Notes: generated by a model not told the origin, from the sequence alone. Shown: positions 9,613-19,171, numbered from the stretch's first letter. The stretch: 64,000 nucleotides of DNA from Desulfarculus baarsii DSM 2075 (GCF_000143965.1 NC_014365.1:3003501-3067500); one strand, 5' to 3'. Made by a program: numbers and translations.

Positions 9613-11517
9613 ATGGGGGCTTATGAGAAGGCGTTTCGGCAAAGCATCGAAGACCCGGAAGTTTTTTGGGGCCAGGCGGCCCAGGCCATCGACTGGGACC
9701 GCCGGTGGGACAAGGTGCTCGACGACTCCAACGCGCCGTTTTATCGCTGGTTCAGCGGCGGCATGCTAAACACCTGCCACAACGCCCTGGACCGCCACGT
9801 GGCCGGCGGTCGGGCCAAGCAGGCGGCGTTGATCTACGACAGCCCGGTCACCGGCGTCAAGCAGGTGTTCAGCTACGAGCAACTGCTGGAGCTGACGGCC
9901 AAATGCGCCGGGGCCCTGGTCAGGCTGGGCCTGGCCAAGGGCGACACGGCCATCATCTACATGCCCATGGCGCCCCAGGCGGTGGTGGCCATGCTGGCCT
10001 GCGCGCGCATCGGGGCGGCGCATTCGGTGGTCTTTGGCGGGTTCGCGGCCAAGGAGTTGGCCGTGCGCATCGACGACGCCAAGCCCAAGGTGGTCATCAG
10101 CGCCTCGTGCGGCATCGAGATCAACCGCGTCATCGAGTACAAGCCGCTGCTGGACAAGGCCATCGACATGGCCGTCCACAAGCCCGAAAGCTGCCTGATC
10201 CTGCAACGACCCCAGGCCACGGCGGCCCTGACGGCCGGCCGCGACCACGACTGGGATCAAGCCCTGGCCACGGCCGACCCGGCCCCTTGCGTCAGCGTGG
10301 CCGCCACCGATCCGCTTTACATTCTCTACACCTCGGGCACCACCGGCAGCCCCAAAGGCATCGTCCGCGACAACGGCGGCCACGCCGTGGCCCTGGCCTG
10401 GACGATGAAAAACATCTATGGCCTGGAGCCCGGCGAGGTCTTCTGGGCGGCCTCGGACGTGGGCTGGGTGGTGGGGCACTCCTACATCGTCTACGCGCCG
10501 CTGATCCACGGCTGCACCAGCGTGCTTTACGAGGGCAAGCCCGTGGGCACGCCCGACGCCGGGGCCTTCTGGCGGGTCATCGCCGAGCACGGCGTCAAGG
10601 CCCTGTTCACCGCGCCCACGGCCTTCCGGGCCATCAAGCGCGAAGACCCCGAGGGCCGCCTGTTCAAGGCCCACGACCTGGGCCGCTTCCAGACGCTGTT
10701 TTTGGCCGGCGAGCGCACCGACCCCGACACCCTGCACTGGGCCGGCCAGCTCTTGCAACGGCCGGTGGTGGATCACTGGTGGCAGACCGAGACCGGCTGG
10801 GCCATCGCCGCCAACTGCGTGGGCCTGGAGATGCTGCCGATCAAGCCCGGCTCGCCGACCAAGGCCGCGCCGGGCTGGGACGTGCGCATCCTGCGCGAGG
10901 ACGGCTCGGAGGCCGCGCCCCTGGAGGCCGGGGTGGTGGTGGTGCGCCTGCCCTTGCCGCCGGGCTCGCTGCCCACGCTGTGGAACGCCCCCGAGCGCTT
11001 CCGCGAGACGTATCTAACTGCTTTCCCTGGCTATTACTTCACCGGCGACGAGGGCTACGTCGATGACGACGGCTATCTGTTCATCATGGGCCGCGTCGAC
11101 GACGTGATCAACGTGGCCGGCCACCGGCTCTCCACCGGGGCCATGGAGGAGGTGGTGGCCCAGCACCCGGATGTGGCCGAATGCGCGGTGATCGGAGCGG
11201 CCGACTCTTTCAAGGGCCAGTTGCCCGTGGCCATGGTCGTGCTCAAGGCCGGGGCCAAGACCGCCCCGGAGCAAATCAAGGACGACCTGGTGCGCATGGT
11301 CCGCGAGCAGATCGGGCCGGTGGCCAGCTTCAAGGAGGCGGTGGTGGTGGCCCGCCTGCCCAAGACGCGCTCGGGCAAGATCCTGCGCGGCGTCATGCGC
11401 AAGATCGCCGACGGCCGCGCCGCCACGCCGCCATCGACCATCGAGGATCCGGCGGCCCTGGACGAGATCGGCGCGGCTCTGCGCTCCATCGGCTACGGCC
11501 AGGCCCAAGGAGCGTAA
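9613..11517 (+). CDS. prpE: Propionate-CoA ligase (acetyl-CoA synthetase family)
   Basis: AMP-forming acyl-CoA synthetase of 634 aa: makes propionyl-CoA (or acetyl-CoA) from the acid, ATP and CoA. The N-terminal ACAS domain starts at YEKAFRQSIEDPEVFW. The P-loop is YTSGTTGSPKG (about 238-248), the A5 block DHWWQTETGW, the hinge block GRVDDVINVAGHRLSTG and the catalytic Lys is in TRSGKILRG (about 587). DHWWQTETGW and the overall length fit PrpE better than Acs, but the substrate is inferred. ATG 9613 is preceded by AAAGGGGG at 7 nt; earlier in-frame codons lack a ribosome binding site. It would serve propionate or acetate activation in a fatty-acid-oxidising anaerobe. Confidence 0.85.
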   Translation: MGAYEKAFRQSIEDPEVFWGQAAQAIDWDRRWDKVLDDSNAPFYRWFSGGMLNTCHNALDRHVAGGRAKQAALIYDSPVTGVKQVFSYEQLLELTAKCAGALVRLGLAKGDTAIIYMPMAPQAVVAMLACARIGAAHSVVFGGFAAKELAVRIDDAKPKVVISASCGIEINRVIEYKPLLDKAIDMAVHKPESCLILQRPQATAALTAGRDHDWDQALATADPAPCVSVAATDPLYILYTSGTTGSPKGIVRDNGGHAVALAWTMKNIYGLEPGEVFWAASDVGWVVGHSYIVYAPLIHGCTSVLYEGKPVGTPDAGAFWRVIAEHGVKALFTAPTAFRAIKREDPEGRLFKAHDLGRFQTLFLAGERTDPDTLHWAGQLLQRPVVDHWWQTETGWAIAANCVGLEMLPIKPGSPTKAAPGWDVRILREDGSEAAPLEAGVVVVRLPLPPGSLPTLWNAPERFRETYLTAFPGYYFTGDEGYVDDDGYLFIMGRVDDVINVAGHRLSTGAMEEVVAQHPDVAECAVIGAADSFKGQLPVAMVVLKAGAKTAPEQIKDDLVRMVREQIGPVASFKEAVVVARLPKTRSGKILRGVMRKIADGRAATPPSTIEDPAALDEIGAALRSIGYGQAQGA

Positions 11518-11616
11518 GCGCGGCGCGTTTTTTGGTTGCAAACCATTCCCAGACGCTTCAGCCTATTTGGTAAGACGCACGGGCAAAACACCGACGCGTT
11601 CAGCCAAGGAGGAAAC

Positions 11617-11775
11617 ATGGAAAAATGGGAATGCCCTTGCGGCTATGTGTACGACCCGGCCGAAGGCGACTATGAGCACGGCGTGGCCCCGGGCACGCCC
11701 TTCGAGGAACTGCCCGAGGATTGGGTCTGCCCCAAGTGCGGTTCGGAAAAGCAGTTTTTCGAAAAAGTGGACTGA
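11617..11775 (+). CDS. Rubredoxin with a C-x-C first motif
   Basis: A 52-aa one-iron electron carrier. The body matches rubredoxin closely: [33 protein letters not shown]. The second metal loop CPKCG is normal. The first reads WECPCGY, that is Cys-Pro-Cys-Gly, one residue shorter than the usual C-x-x-C-G. The four cysteines needed for iron are still present. ATG 11617 has AAGGAGG at 6-7 nt. In anaerobes rubredoxin usually delivers electrons to superoxide reductase, rubrerythrin or ROO; none of these is in the window. Confidence 0.93.
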   Translation: MEKWECPCGYVYDPAEGDYEHGVAPGTPFEELPEDWVCPKCGSEKQFFEKVD

Positions 11776-12141
11776 CCAGACAATCGGGCGCGCCCGACCG
11801 GCCACACACGCGGCCCGGGCGCGCCCGCCTCAAGTCAAGCCCGCCCCATACCCTGCCCCAAAACACGCGGCTGGCAAGGTCTTGCCCGGCTGCGGCGAAT
11901 GGATATTTGTGTTGAAATATTGCGCCGATATTTTGTAAAACCCTAATATCGGAACGACGTTTAGCGTAAGGCGTTCGATGTTTGGCGCGGCAGCCGCGAC
12001 AAAACCGGTTGCGCGCGGGCGGCCCAGGGGCGACCATTGCGCGAAAGCCGTTTCACCGGCGGGCGCGCCCAGCGACGTGGCCGCCGATGGCGTCGAATCG
12101 ATCCATTTGCCGATTGCGCAAACAACTTTGAGGGGGTCGTC
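11776..12141. other. 366-bp gap before the first chemoreceptor gene
   Basis: No gene is seen. It holds two copies of the palindrome CGGGCGCGCCCG (11785-11796 and 11816-11827), which can pair with each other or fold alone and may end rubredoxin transcription. Further on is a promoter-like pair overlapped by an inverted repeat (listed separately), and a GAGGGGG ribosome binding site before ATG 12142. Confidence 0.5.
11920..11952 (+). promoter_or_regulatory. Candidate promoter overlapped by an 8-bp inverted repeat
   Basis: TTGCGC (11920-11925), 18-nt spacer, TAATAT (11944-11949). CCGATATT (11925-11932) and AATATCGG (11945-11952) form an inverted repeat across the spacer and the -10 box, a layout expected for a repressor site. 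It lies 190 bp upstream of the chemoreceptor start. Confidence 0.35.
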
Positions 12142-14115
12142 ATGAAACTCAGCCTTAGAAACAGATTCCTCCTACCCACCGTCATCATGGTGTTGGTCGG
12201 CTTTTGCACGTCATCGCTGGTTTCCTACCTCAGCGCCAGCAGCGCCCTGGAGCGCACAGCCAGCCGCGAGATCGCCCAGATAGCCACCCTCTCGGCCAAG
12301 ATGCTCGACTGGTGGATCAAAGACCGCCAGAACGACCTGGCCAACTGGAGCGCGCAAAAGCTCTACGGCACCGCCCTGCAAGAATCCTTCATGGGCAAGG
12401 CCGCCCGCAAGGAGGCCAACGAGACCCTCCAGGCCCTGGCCCACGACTACAAATATTACGAGAGCATCAACCTCTGCAAGGCCGACGGCGTCATCGTGGC
12501 CAGTTCGCGCTACGACGACGTCAAGGACATCAACCTGGCCGACCGGCCCTATTTCAGCGAGGCCATCAAGGGGACCATCAACACCTCCGAGGTGGTGCTC
12601 AGCCGCACCACCGGCCAGCCCACCTTCATCATCGCCGCGCCGGTCAAGCAGCGCGACGAAATCATCGGCGTGCTGGCCGGCGTGGTCGACCTGGCCTATT
12701 TCAACAAAACCATGATCGAAAGCCTGGAGCTGGGCCAGACCGGCTACGCCTACATATACGACCAAAAAGGCCGCTTTATCAGCCACCCCGACAAATCATG
12801 GCTGCTCAAGGTCAATGTCAATGATTTCGACTATGGCCGCGATATGATGACCATGGGCTCGGGCGCGATCATCTACGAGCAAAACGGCGTCGAAAAGACC
12901 GTGGCCTTCCAGAAGGTCGACGGCCTGGGCTGGACGGTGGGCGTGGGCGTGGGCACCGACGAGCTGCTGACGGCGGCCAAACGAGTGGGCTGGGTCAACC
13001 TGATCGTGGCCGTGGTGTGTATCGGCGTGGTGGGGGCGATAATTTTCTTTATCGCCACGCGCATCGCCGCCAGGCTCAAGGACATCGCCGACGGCCTCAG
13101 CGACGGGGCCACGCAAGTCTCCCACGCCGCGGCCCAGATGGCCACGGCCTCGCAGCAGTTGGCCGAGGGCAGCTCCGAACAGGCCTCGTCGTTGGAGGAA
13201 AGCTCGGCCTCGCTGGAGCAGATGGCCGCCATGACCCGCCAGAACGCCGACAGCGCCCAGCAGGCCGACAGCCTCATGCGCGAAACCAACCAATACGTGG
13301 CCGGGGCCAACACCGCCATGAACGAACTGACCACGGCCATGGGCGAGATATCCGCCGCCAGTGAAAGCACGTCGAAAATCATCAAGACCATCGACGAGAT
13401 CGCCTTCCAGACAAACCTGCTGGCCTTGAACGCCGCCGTGGAGGCCGCCCGGGCCGGCGAGGCCGGAGCGGGATTTGCCGTGGTGGCCGACGAGGTGCGC
13501 AACCTGGCCATGCGCGCCGCCGAGGCGGCCAAGACCACCGCCGACCTCATCGAGGGCACGGTGCAAAAGGTCAAGGACGGCACGGCCCTGGTCGACCGCA
13601 CGGCCAAAAATTTCGGACAAGTAAGCGAAAACACCAACAAGGTCGGTGAGTTGGTTGGCGAAATCGCCGCCGCCAGCAAGGAACAATCCCAGGGCATCGA
13701 CCAGGTCAACCAGGCTATTTCGCAGATGGACAAGCTCACCCAGAGCAATGCGGCCAACGCCGAGGAATCGGCCGCCTCGTCCGAACAGATGAACGCCCAG
13801 GCCGAGAGCATGAAAGACTTCGTGGCCGAATTGGCGGCCCTGATCCTGGGCGCGGCCGAGGACCAGCCCCGCGCCCAGGCCGCCGCGCCCAAGCCGGCCC
13901 AACAGCCTTCGGCCGCCGCCAGCCGCCGGGTCGGCCCGGCGACGTTGTTGCAGCACAAGCCCCAGGCCGCCAAGCCGGCGGCCAAGTCCATCGCCGCCAA
14001 ATCCTCGGCCACGGTCAAGCCGACCAATCCGGCCACGCCCGCCAAGGCCGTCGGCCAGCCCCGGCCCGAGGACGTGATCCCCTTTGACGACGAAAAGGAC
14101 TTCCAGGACTTCTAG
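12142..14115 (+). CDS. Methyl-accepting chemotaxis protein with a Cache sensor
   Basis: A protein of 657 aa. TM1 is at about 10-32 and TM2 at about 282-305. Between them is a double-Cache-like periplasmic sensor ([62 protein letters not shown]). The cytoplasmic signalling domain has the hairpin tip around [21 protein letters not shown] Pro/Ala-rich linker leads to an acidic tail ending in DFQDF, which resembles a tether for adaptation enzymes and is shared with the receptor at 41609. Cache domains bind small metabolites; the ligand is unknown. A strong terminator follows. Confidence 0.93.
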   Translation: MKLSLRNRFLLPTVIMVLVGFCTSSLVSYLSASSALERTASREIAQIATLSAKMLDWWIKDRQNDLANWSAQKLYGTALQESFMGKAARKEANETLQALAHDYKYYESINLCKADGVIVASSRYDDVKDINLADRPYFSEAIKGTINTSEVVLSRTTGQPTFIIAAPVKQRDEIIGVLAGVVDLAYFNKTMIESLELGQTGYAYIYDQKGRFISHPDKSWLLKVNVNDFDYGRDMMTMGSGAIIYEQNGVEKTVAFQKVDGLGWTVGVGVGTDELLTAAKRVGWVNLIVAVVCIGVVGAIIFFIATRIAARLKDIADGLSDGATQVSHAAAQMATASQQLAEGSSEQASSLEESSASLEQMAAMTRQNADSAQQADSLMRETNQYVAGANTAMNELTTAMGEISAASESTSKIIKTIDEIAFQTNLLALNAAVEAARAGEAGAGFAVVADEVRNLAMRAAEAAKTTADLIEGTVQKVKDGTALVDRTAKNFGQVSENTNKVGELVGEIAAASKEQSQGIDQVNQAISQMDKLTQSNAANAEESAASSEQMNAQAESMKDFVAELAALILGAAEDQPRAQAAAPKPAQQPSAAASRRVGPATLLQHKPQAAKPAAKSIAAKSSATVKPTNPATPAKAVGQPRPEDVIPFDDEKDFQDF

Positions 14116-14135
14116 CCGCCAGCGACAAAAAACCA

Positions 14136-14171
14136 GGCCGCGGGCCCGCCACGCACGGCGGGCCCGCGGCC
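14136..14171. terminator. Bidirectional terminator between the chemoreceptor and polA
   Basis: A perfect 15-bp stem (arms 14136-14150 and 14157-14171) closes a 6-nt loop. On the minus strand the stem is followed by a run of six T (plus-strand A at 14127-14132), ending polA; on the plus strand a short T stretch follows for the chemoreceptor. Confidence 0.85.
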
Positions 14172-14191
14172 TTTGGCTTGTCGGCCCCGGC

Positions 14192-16864
14192 TCAGTGGGC
14201 CTGGGCCCAGTCGCGGCCCCAGCCCACATCCACCTTCAGCTCGACGTCGAGCTTGAGCACGTCCTCCATGCAGCGGCGCACGGCCTGGGCGAATTGCTCC
14301 ACGCCGCCCTCGGGCGTCTCGAAGACCAGCTCGTCGTGCACCTGGAGGATCATCGGCGAATCGGGGTAATGGCGCGTGAGCATCTCGTCGACGCGCAGCA
14401 TGGCCAGCTTGATGATGTCGGCCGCCGAACCCTGGATGGGCGTGTTGAGAGCCACGCGTTCGGCGGCCTCGCGGGCCTGGCGGTCGCTGGAGTTGATGGC
14501 CGGCAAAAAACGCCGCCGGCCCAGGATCGTGGTGACGTAGCCCCGCTGGCGGCACTGGCTGAGGTTTTGCTGCTGGAACCGGGCCACGCCCTGGTAACGC
14601 CCCAGATAGCGGGCGATGATATCCTCGGCCTCGGCCCGGCTGACGCCCTGCTCGCGGGCCAGGCGAAAGGCGCTCATGCCGTAGAGCACGCCGAAGTTGA
14701 CCGTCTTGGCCCGGACGCGCATCTCGCGGGTGACCAGGCCGGGCATGACGTCGAAGATGCGCGCGGCCGTCTGTGTGTGCACGTCCAGGCCTTCGGCCAT
14801 GTCCTGGAGCATCAGCGGGTCTTGGGACAGGTGGGCCAGCACGCGCAGTTCGATCTGCGAATAATCGGCGCTGACCAGAAGCCGCCCCGGCGCGGGCACG
14901 AAGCAGCCCCGCATGCGCCGGCCCAGTTCACCGCGCACGGGGATGTTTTGCAGATTCGGGTCCGACGACGAAAGCCGGCCGGTGGCGGTGACGCACTGAT
15001 TGAAACTGGTGTGCACGCGGCCAGTGTCCGGGTTGATCAGCGCGGGCAAGGCGTCGACGTAAGTGCTTTTGAGCTTGGCGTTGGCGCGGTAGGCCAACAC
15101 CTCGGCCGGCAGGGGGTGCTGGGCGGCCAGGATGGCGAGCACGCTCATGTCGGTGGAATAGGCCGTGCGCTTTTTGGTCTTTTTGACCTGGCTCAGGCCC
15201 AACTCGTCAAAGAGCACCTGGCCCAGTTGCTGGGTCGAGTTGATGTTGAACTCGTGGCCGGCCAGGGCGTAAATTTTTTGTTCGCCCGCGGCCAGGGCCT
15301 GGTCCAACTCGGCTGAAAGCCGGCCCAGTTCCTCGGCGTCGATGAGCACGCCGTAGCGCTCCATCTTGGCCAGCAGGGGCGTCAGCGGCATCTCCAGTTC
15401 GTCGAACAAGCGGCGCAGATCGGCCTCATCGAGCTTTGGGCCCAGGGCCTGGGCCGCTTGCAGGGCCACGTCGGCGTCCTCGGCGGCATAGGGCACGGCC
15501 CGCTCGGGCGGGGCCTGGGCAAAGCCCTTGCCCTTGCCGCCCACGGCCTCCTCGAAGCCGATCACCCCCCGGCCCAGGTGCTCGGCGGCGATGGCCTCCA
15601 GGCCGTGGCTGGCCTTGGCCGGGTTGAGCAGATAATCGGCGACCATGGTGTCGAACAAGGGGCCGGCCACGCTCAGGCCGGCGCGCCGCAATACGTTGAG
15701 GTCGTATTTGAGGTTCTGGCCGATCTTGAGCAGCCCTGGGTCGGCCAGGGCCTGGCCCAGCAGATCCAGGGCCTGACGGCGGGGCGCCTGGGGTTCGTCG
15801 GCGGGCCAATCGTGGGCCAGGGGCGCGTAGTAGGCCAGGCCGGGGCTGACGCACAGCGAAAAGCCCACCAGATCGGCCCGGATGGGATCGAGGGAGGTCG
15901 TCTCGGTGTCGATGGCCAGTTGGCCGGCCGCCTTGGCCTGTTCCAGGACGCGGGCCAGCTCATCCAGATCGGTCAGGCGGCGATAATCGGCCTGGGGCCT
16001 GGGGCCGGCGGCGGCGAAGTCCTTGATGAGTTTGTTGAACTCCAGGCGGGTCAGCAGGGGCAGGAGCACGTCGCGGTCGGGCTCGACGACCCGAAAGGCC
16101 GCCGGCTCGAAGCGCAGCGGCGCGTCGTCGCGCAGGCGCACCAACCGCCGGCTGAGCAGGGCCATATCTTTGTTTTCGATGAGACTTTCGCGCAGCTTTG
16201 ACTTTTTCATGGCCGGCGCGGCGGCCAGCACGGCCTCCAGGCCGGGGTGCTCGGCCAGAAGCTTCACCGCCGTTTTGGGGCCCACGCCGGGCACGCCAGG
16301 CACGTTATCGGAGGCGTCGCCGGTCAGGGCCTGCATGTCCACCTGCAACTCCGGCGGCAGGCCGGTCTTTTGACGCACCTCCTCGGGGCCCAGGCGCAGG
16401 TCTTTCATGGTGTCCCAGAGGCTCACGCCGGGACCGACGAGCTGAAGCAGGTCTTTGTCGGCGCTGACCAAAACCACCTCGAAGCCCTGCTCGCGGGCCT
16501 GGCGGGCCAGGGTGGCCATCAGGTCGTCGGCCTCGAAGCCTTCCATCTCCACCGCCGGCAGGCACAGCGCCGTGACCAACTGGCGCACCAGGGGCAACTG
16601 GGCCTTGAGCGCCGGGTCCATGGGCGGGCGGTTGGCCTTGTAAGCCGGGAAGATCTGGTGGCGGAAGGTGGGGCCCTTGGCGTCGTAGACCACGGCCAGA
16701 TGGCTGGGCCTGGCCTCGGCCAGCACCTTTAGCAGCATGTTGACAAAGCCGAACACCGCGCCGGTGGGCACGCCGTCGCTGGTGGCGAGACCCTTGACGG
16801 CATGGAAGGCGCGGTGGATGTAGCCGCTGGCGTCCAGCAGAAAAATCGTCGGCTTATCCGGCAA
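14192..16864 (-). CDS. polA: DNA polymerase I
   Basis: Fills gaps and removes RNA primers in replication and repair; 890 aa with all three parts. The 5'-3' exonuclease (about 1-290) has FLLDASGYIHRAF, VEMEGFEADDLMATLA and LTGDASDNVPGVPGVGPKTA. The 3'-5' exonuclease (about 300-490) keeps its metal ligands (LAIDTETTSLDP and QNLKYDLNVL), so proofreading should be active. The polymerase domain has LVSADYSQIELRVLAH (motif A), RVRAKTVNFGVLYGMSAF (motif B) and LQVHDELVFETP (motif C). The start overlaps the end of the upstream YkgJ-family gene by 11 nt, so the two are probably co-transcribed. Confidence 0.97.
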   Translation of the reverse strand: MPDKPTIFLLDASGYIHRAFHAVKGLATSDGVPTGAVFGFVNMLLKVLAEARPSHLAVVYDAKGPTFRHQIFPAYKANRPPMDPALKAQLPLVRQLVTALCLPAVEMEGFEADDLMATLARQAREQGFEVVLVSADKDLLQLVGPGVSLWDTMKDLRLGPEEVRQKTGLPPELQVDMQALTGDASDNVPGVPGVGPKTAVKLLAEHPGLEAVLAAAPAMKKSKLRESLIENKDMALLSRRLVRLRDDAPLRFEPAAFRVVEPDRDVLLPLLTRLEFNKLIKDFAAAGPRPQADYRRLTDLDELARVLEQAKAAGQLAIDTETTSLDPIRADLVGFSLCVSPGLAYYAPLAHDWPADEPQAPRRQALDLLGQALADPGLLKIGQNLKYDLNVLRRAGLSVAGPLFDTMVADYLLNPAKASHGLEAIAAEHLGRGVIGFEEAVGGKGKGFAQAPPERAVPYAAEDADVALQAAQALGPKLDEADLRRLFDELEMPLTPLLAKMERYGVLIDAEELGRLSAELDQALAAGEQKIYALAGHEFNINSTQQLGQVLFDELGLSQVKKTKKRTAYSTDMSVLAILAAQHPLPAEVLAYRANAKLKSTYVDALPALINPDTGRVHTSFNQCVTATGRLSSSDPNLQNIPVRGELGRRMRGCFVPAPGRLLVSADYSQIELRVLAHLSQDPLMLQDMAEGLDVHTQTAARIFDVMPGLVTREMRVRAKTVNFGVLYGMSAFRLAREQGVSRAEAEDIIARYLGRYQGVARFQQQNLSQCRQRGYVTTILGRRRFLPAINSSDRQAREAAERVALNTPIQGSAADIIKLAMLRVDEMLTRHYPDSPMILQVHDELVFETPEGGVEQFAQAVRRCMEDVLKLDVELKVDVGWGRDWAQAH

Positions 16865-17522
16865 TTGACACTCCCGTGCCGGGGTTGGCGGCGTCTTGGC
16901 CCGCCAGCTCCCGCAGCCTCTGGCCGTGATTTTGGGCCAGGAGCAGCGCGCGATGCACGTCGCGCCGGGCCAGGCCCAGGGCCGGCAGATCGTTTTGGGC
17001 CTGTCGGCTCAGGCCGGCCAAGCGTTCGAGGATCTTGTCGTAGTGCACGGTGGGGTAGGTCTGGCCCGGCTGAAAACCGGCCCGGGGGCAGATGCGTCCC
17101 CGGCCCTGGGCGGCCACGGGCACGCCGTAGAGCCGGCAGGTGATGGGCCGCTGGGCGTAGAGCAGACAGCGGCCGCCTTCCAGCAGCGGGCAAGGGATGC
17201 GCGTGGCGCTGAACAGCCGGGCGCGGCCCTGGTCGTCCAGAGCCAGGCTCTGAGCCACGGCGGCGTCAAAGGCCTTGGCCGCCTTTTCGCCGCGGCGCAA
17301 CACCTCGCGGCGCTGATTGCGCGGCAAATCGGCAAAGGCCAACGCCAGGCCCACGGCCTCGATGGGCGAGACGTCGAACATGGCGTGACAACAGTCGTCG
17401 CAACCGGGCCGGCAAGCCACCTGGGCCGGGTGCTCGGCGGAAACGCGGGCGAAGGCCTGGTCGGCCAACTGGCGGGCGCGCTCCAGTTCTTGCAATAATT
17501 GGCTCAACATTATTGACATCAT
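16854..17522 (-). CDS. YkgJ-family cysteine-cluster protein
   Basis: A protein of 222 aa with the metal-binding pattern of the UPF0153/YkgJ family: CRPGCDDCCHAMFDVSPIEA, then IPCPLLEGGRCLLYAQRP and ITCRLYGVPV, then ICPRAG. These cysteines probably bind zinc or an Fe-S cluster. The biochemical role of the family is unknown. Its 3' end overlaps polA. Three candidate start codons (17522, 17519 and 17510) lie close together and none has a clear ribosome binding site; the first is given. Confidence 0.82.
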   Translation of the reverse strand: MMSIMLSQLLQELERARQLADQAFARVSAEHPAQVACRPGCDDCCHAMFDVSPIEAVGLALAFADLPRNQRREVLRRGEKAAKAFDAAVAQSLALDDQGRARLFSATRIPCPLLEGGRCLLYAQRPITCRLYGVPVAAQGRGRICPRAGFQPGQTYPTVHYDKILERLAGLSRQAQNDLPALGLARRDVHRALLLAQNHGQRLRELAGQDAANPGTGVSIAG

Positions 17523-17823
17523 ATCCGTTAATGGCGATCATGTAACGCCGCCTGGGGCGCGGCCGATCGTGCCATTATATCAGAATGACGCCGCCAGCGG
17601 TCGCGGCCGTGGAGCGCGACGCGCCAGGCCGGCTGCCGTGCGGCAAAATTGCTTGACTTGCCGCTTTTGGCGTGATAGCTAGAACCGACGGTAAGTGCCG
17701 TTTGGCACAGGCGGAACCCGGCGATTATCCTCTAGGCCAACCCATCGATCGCGCGGCGTTTTTTTGGATTGTGGCGCGATGACGCGGTTGGGCGCGGTCG
17801 TCGCTGGCCGTCGGGTGGTGAGC
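17523..17823. other. Divergent regulatory gap between the YkgJ gene and the ATP synthase genes
   Basis: About 300 bp without a gene. It contains a plus-strand promoter candidate (17653-17681), a GTGCC/GGCAC hairpin (17695-17699/17704-17708), and on the minus strand a TATAAT-like box (plus 17573-17578) that could serve the YkgJ-family gene. A T-run at 17759-17765 follows a GC-rich stretch and could be part of a leader terminator. Confidence 0.45.
17640..17681 (+). promoter_or_regulatory. Candidate promoter of the atp genes with an operator-like repeat
   Basis: TTGACT (17653-17658), 17-nt spacer, TAGCTA (17676-17681). The inverted repeat GCGGCAA (17640-17646) / TTGCCGC (17658-17664) straddles the -35 box, as a regulator site would. 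It lies about 140 bp before the first atp-type gene. Confidence 0.45.
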
Positions 17824-18063
17824 ATGGGCCGGTTCTTTAATAAAGAAAACCGCCCGGTGCTGATGCTGCTGGCCCAGGCCAGCTCCATCGGTCTGGCCAT
17901 GGTTTTGGCCATTGTCTTCGGCACGGCCTTGGGCTACTGGGTGGACAAAACCTGGGGCACCGGCCCTTGGGGCCTGCTGGTGGGCCTGCTGATGGGCATC
18001 ATCGCCGCCTTCCGCAACCTCTATATCCTGGGCAAACGCGCCCAGAAGCTGGGAGACAAGTGA
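17824..18063 (+). CDS. AtpZ/AtpI-family small membrane protein
   Basis: A protein of 79 aa with two hydrophobic helices: residues about 18-40 (SIGLAMVLAIVFGTALGYWVD) and 45-65 (GPWGLLVGLLMGIIAAFRNLY). This GYWVD...G pattern is typical of the AtpI/AtpZ proteins that precede atpB and are thought to help c-ring assembly or Mg/Ca transport. ATG 17824 is preferred; GTG 17818 is possible. The stop is followed after 1 nt by the next gene. Confidence 0.75.
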   Translation: MGRFFNKENRPVLMLLAQASSIGLAMVLAIVFGTALGYWVDKTWGTGPWGLLVGLLMGIIAAFRNLYILGKRAQKLGDK

Positions 18064-18064
18064 T

Positions 18065-18466
18065 TTGAGCCAGGATTCGGCGATCATGGGCGGCAAGGAA
18101 ACAGAGTTCGTCAAGGGGCTCTGGGTCTGCAACGGCGTGGTTTTCGCCTTGCTGCTGGCCGGCGCGTTGATCTGGGGCTCGAAATCCTCGGCGCTCGGCG
18201 TGGCCGTGGGCGGGCTCATCGCCCTGGCCAACTTCAAGCTGATGCAACGAGCCATCGTCAAAACGCTCAGGCCCCACGTCCGCAAGGGCTTGGCCATGAG
18301 CTCGATGCTACTCAAGTATTACCTCAGATTCGCGGCTACGGTCCTGGTGCTTGGCGTCTTGGTCAGCCAGAACATGGTCGAGCCGGTGGGTCTGTTGCTG
18401 GGCCTCTCGGTGGTGGTCATAACCATCACCACCTGGGGGGTCATCAGTGTCCGCAAACTCGGTTAA
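18065..18466 (+). CDS. atpI: ATP synthase subunit I
   Basis: A protein of 133 aa with four predicted membrane segments (residues about 17-37, 40-60, 80-102 and 105-128). This matches the ATP synthase I family, which assists assembly of the membrane rotor. TTG 18065 has GGGAG at about 10 nt, inside the end of the previous gene; a later ATG at 18086 has no ribosome binding site. Position directly before atpB supports the call; sequence conservation in this family is low. Confidence 0.75.
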   Translation: MSQDSAIMGGKETEFVKGLWVCNGVVFALLLAGALIWGSKSSALGVAVGGLIALANFKLMQRAIVKTLRPHVRKGLAMSSMLLKYYLRFAATVLVLGVLVSQNMVEPVGLLLGLSVVVITITTWGVISVRKLG

Positions 18467-18481
18467 GGAGGCCACCCGGGC

Positions 18482-19171
18482 ATGGAACACCCTCTTCTGC
18501 TCTTGACGGTGCTGTTGGAAAAGATCGGCCTGGGCAACTTCGCCCACGCCTATCCCCACGTGATCTATTCGTGGCTGGTGATGCTCATCCTGATCGTCGT
18601 GGCCAAGCTGGCCACTCGCACGATCAAAATGGTCCCCACCGGCGGGCAGAACTTCTTCGAGGCCGTCCTGGGCGGGTTCGAGAACTTCTCCATCGACGTC
18701 ATGGGCGAACACGGGCGGCCCTATTTCCCCATCGTCGCCACGCTGTTTTTGTACATCCTGATCATGAACTGGATCGGCCTGGTGCCGGGCATGCTCAGCC
18801 CCACCAGCAACGTCAACACCCCGCTGTCGATGGCCCTGGCGGTGTTTGTCATCACCGTCTTCGTGGGCGTCAAATCCCACGGCCTTCATTATATCAAGCA
18901 CTTCACCGGCCCCTTCTGGTGGCTGGCCCCGTTGATGCTGCCCATCGAGATCATCGGCTTCCTGGCCCGGGTCATCAGCCTGACGCTGCGTCTTTTCGGC
19001 AACGTCATGGGCGAGGATCTGGTCATGATCATCCTGTTCTTCCTGGCCGGCTCGTTCCTGGCCCCGCTGCCGATGATGATGCTGGGCCTGTTCACCTGCT
19101 TCGTGCAGGCCTTCATCTTCTCGCTGCTGACCATGCTCTACCTGGCCGGCGCGCTGGAAGAAGCCCACTAG
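18482..19171 (+). CDS. atpB: ATP synthase Fo subunit a
   Basis: The stator channel of the Fo motor; 229 aa, in the inner membrane. The essential stator arginine is in VISLTLRLFGNVMGEDLV. Other family blocks are TFLYILIMNWIGLVPG-like FLYILIMNWIGLVPGM, and a final helix pair ending in FCVQAFIF-like TCFVQAFIFSLLTMLYL. AAGGAGG precedes ATG 18482. Together with atpI and atpE this forms an Fo cluster apart from the F1 genes, as in many deltaproteobacteria. Confidence 0.95.
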   Translation: MEHPLLLLTVLLEKIGLGNFAHAYPHVIYSWLVMLILIVVAKLATRTIKMVPTGGQNFFEAVLGGFENFSIDVMGEHGRPYFPIVATLFLYILIMNWIGLVPGMLSPTSNVNTPLSMALAVFVITVFVGVKSHGLHYIKHFTGPFWWLAPLMLPIEIIGFLARVISLTLRLFGNVMGEDLVMIILFFLAGSFLAPLPMMMLGLFTCFVQAFIFSLLTMLYLAGALEEAH

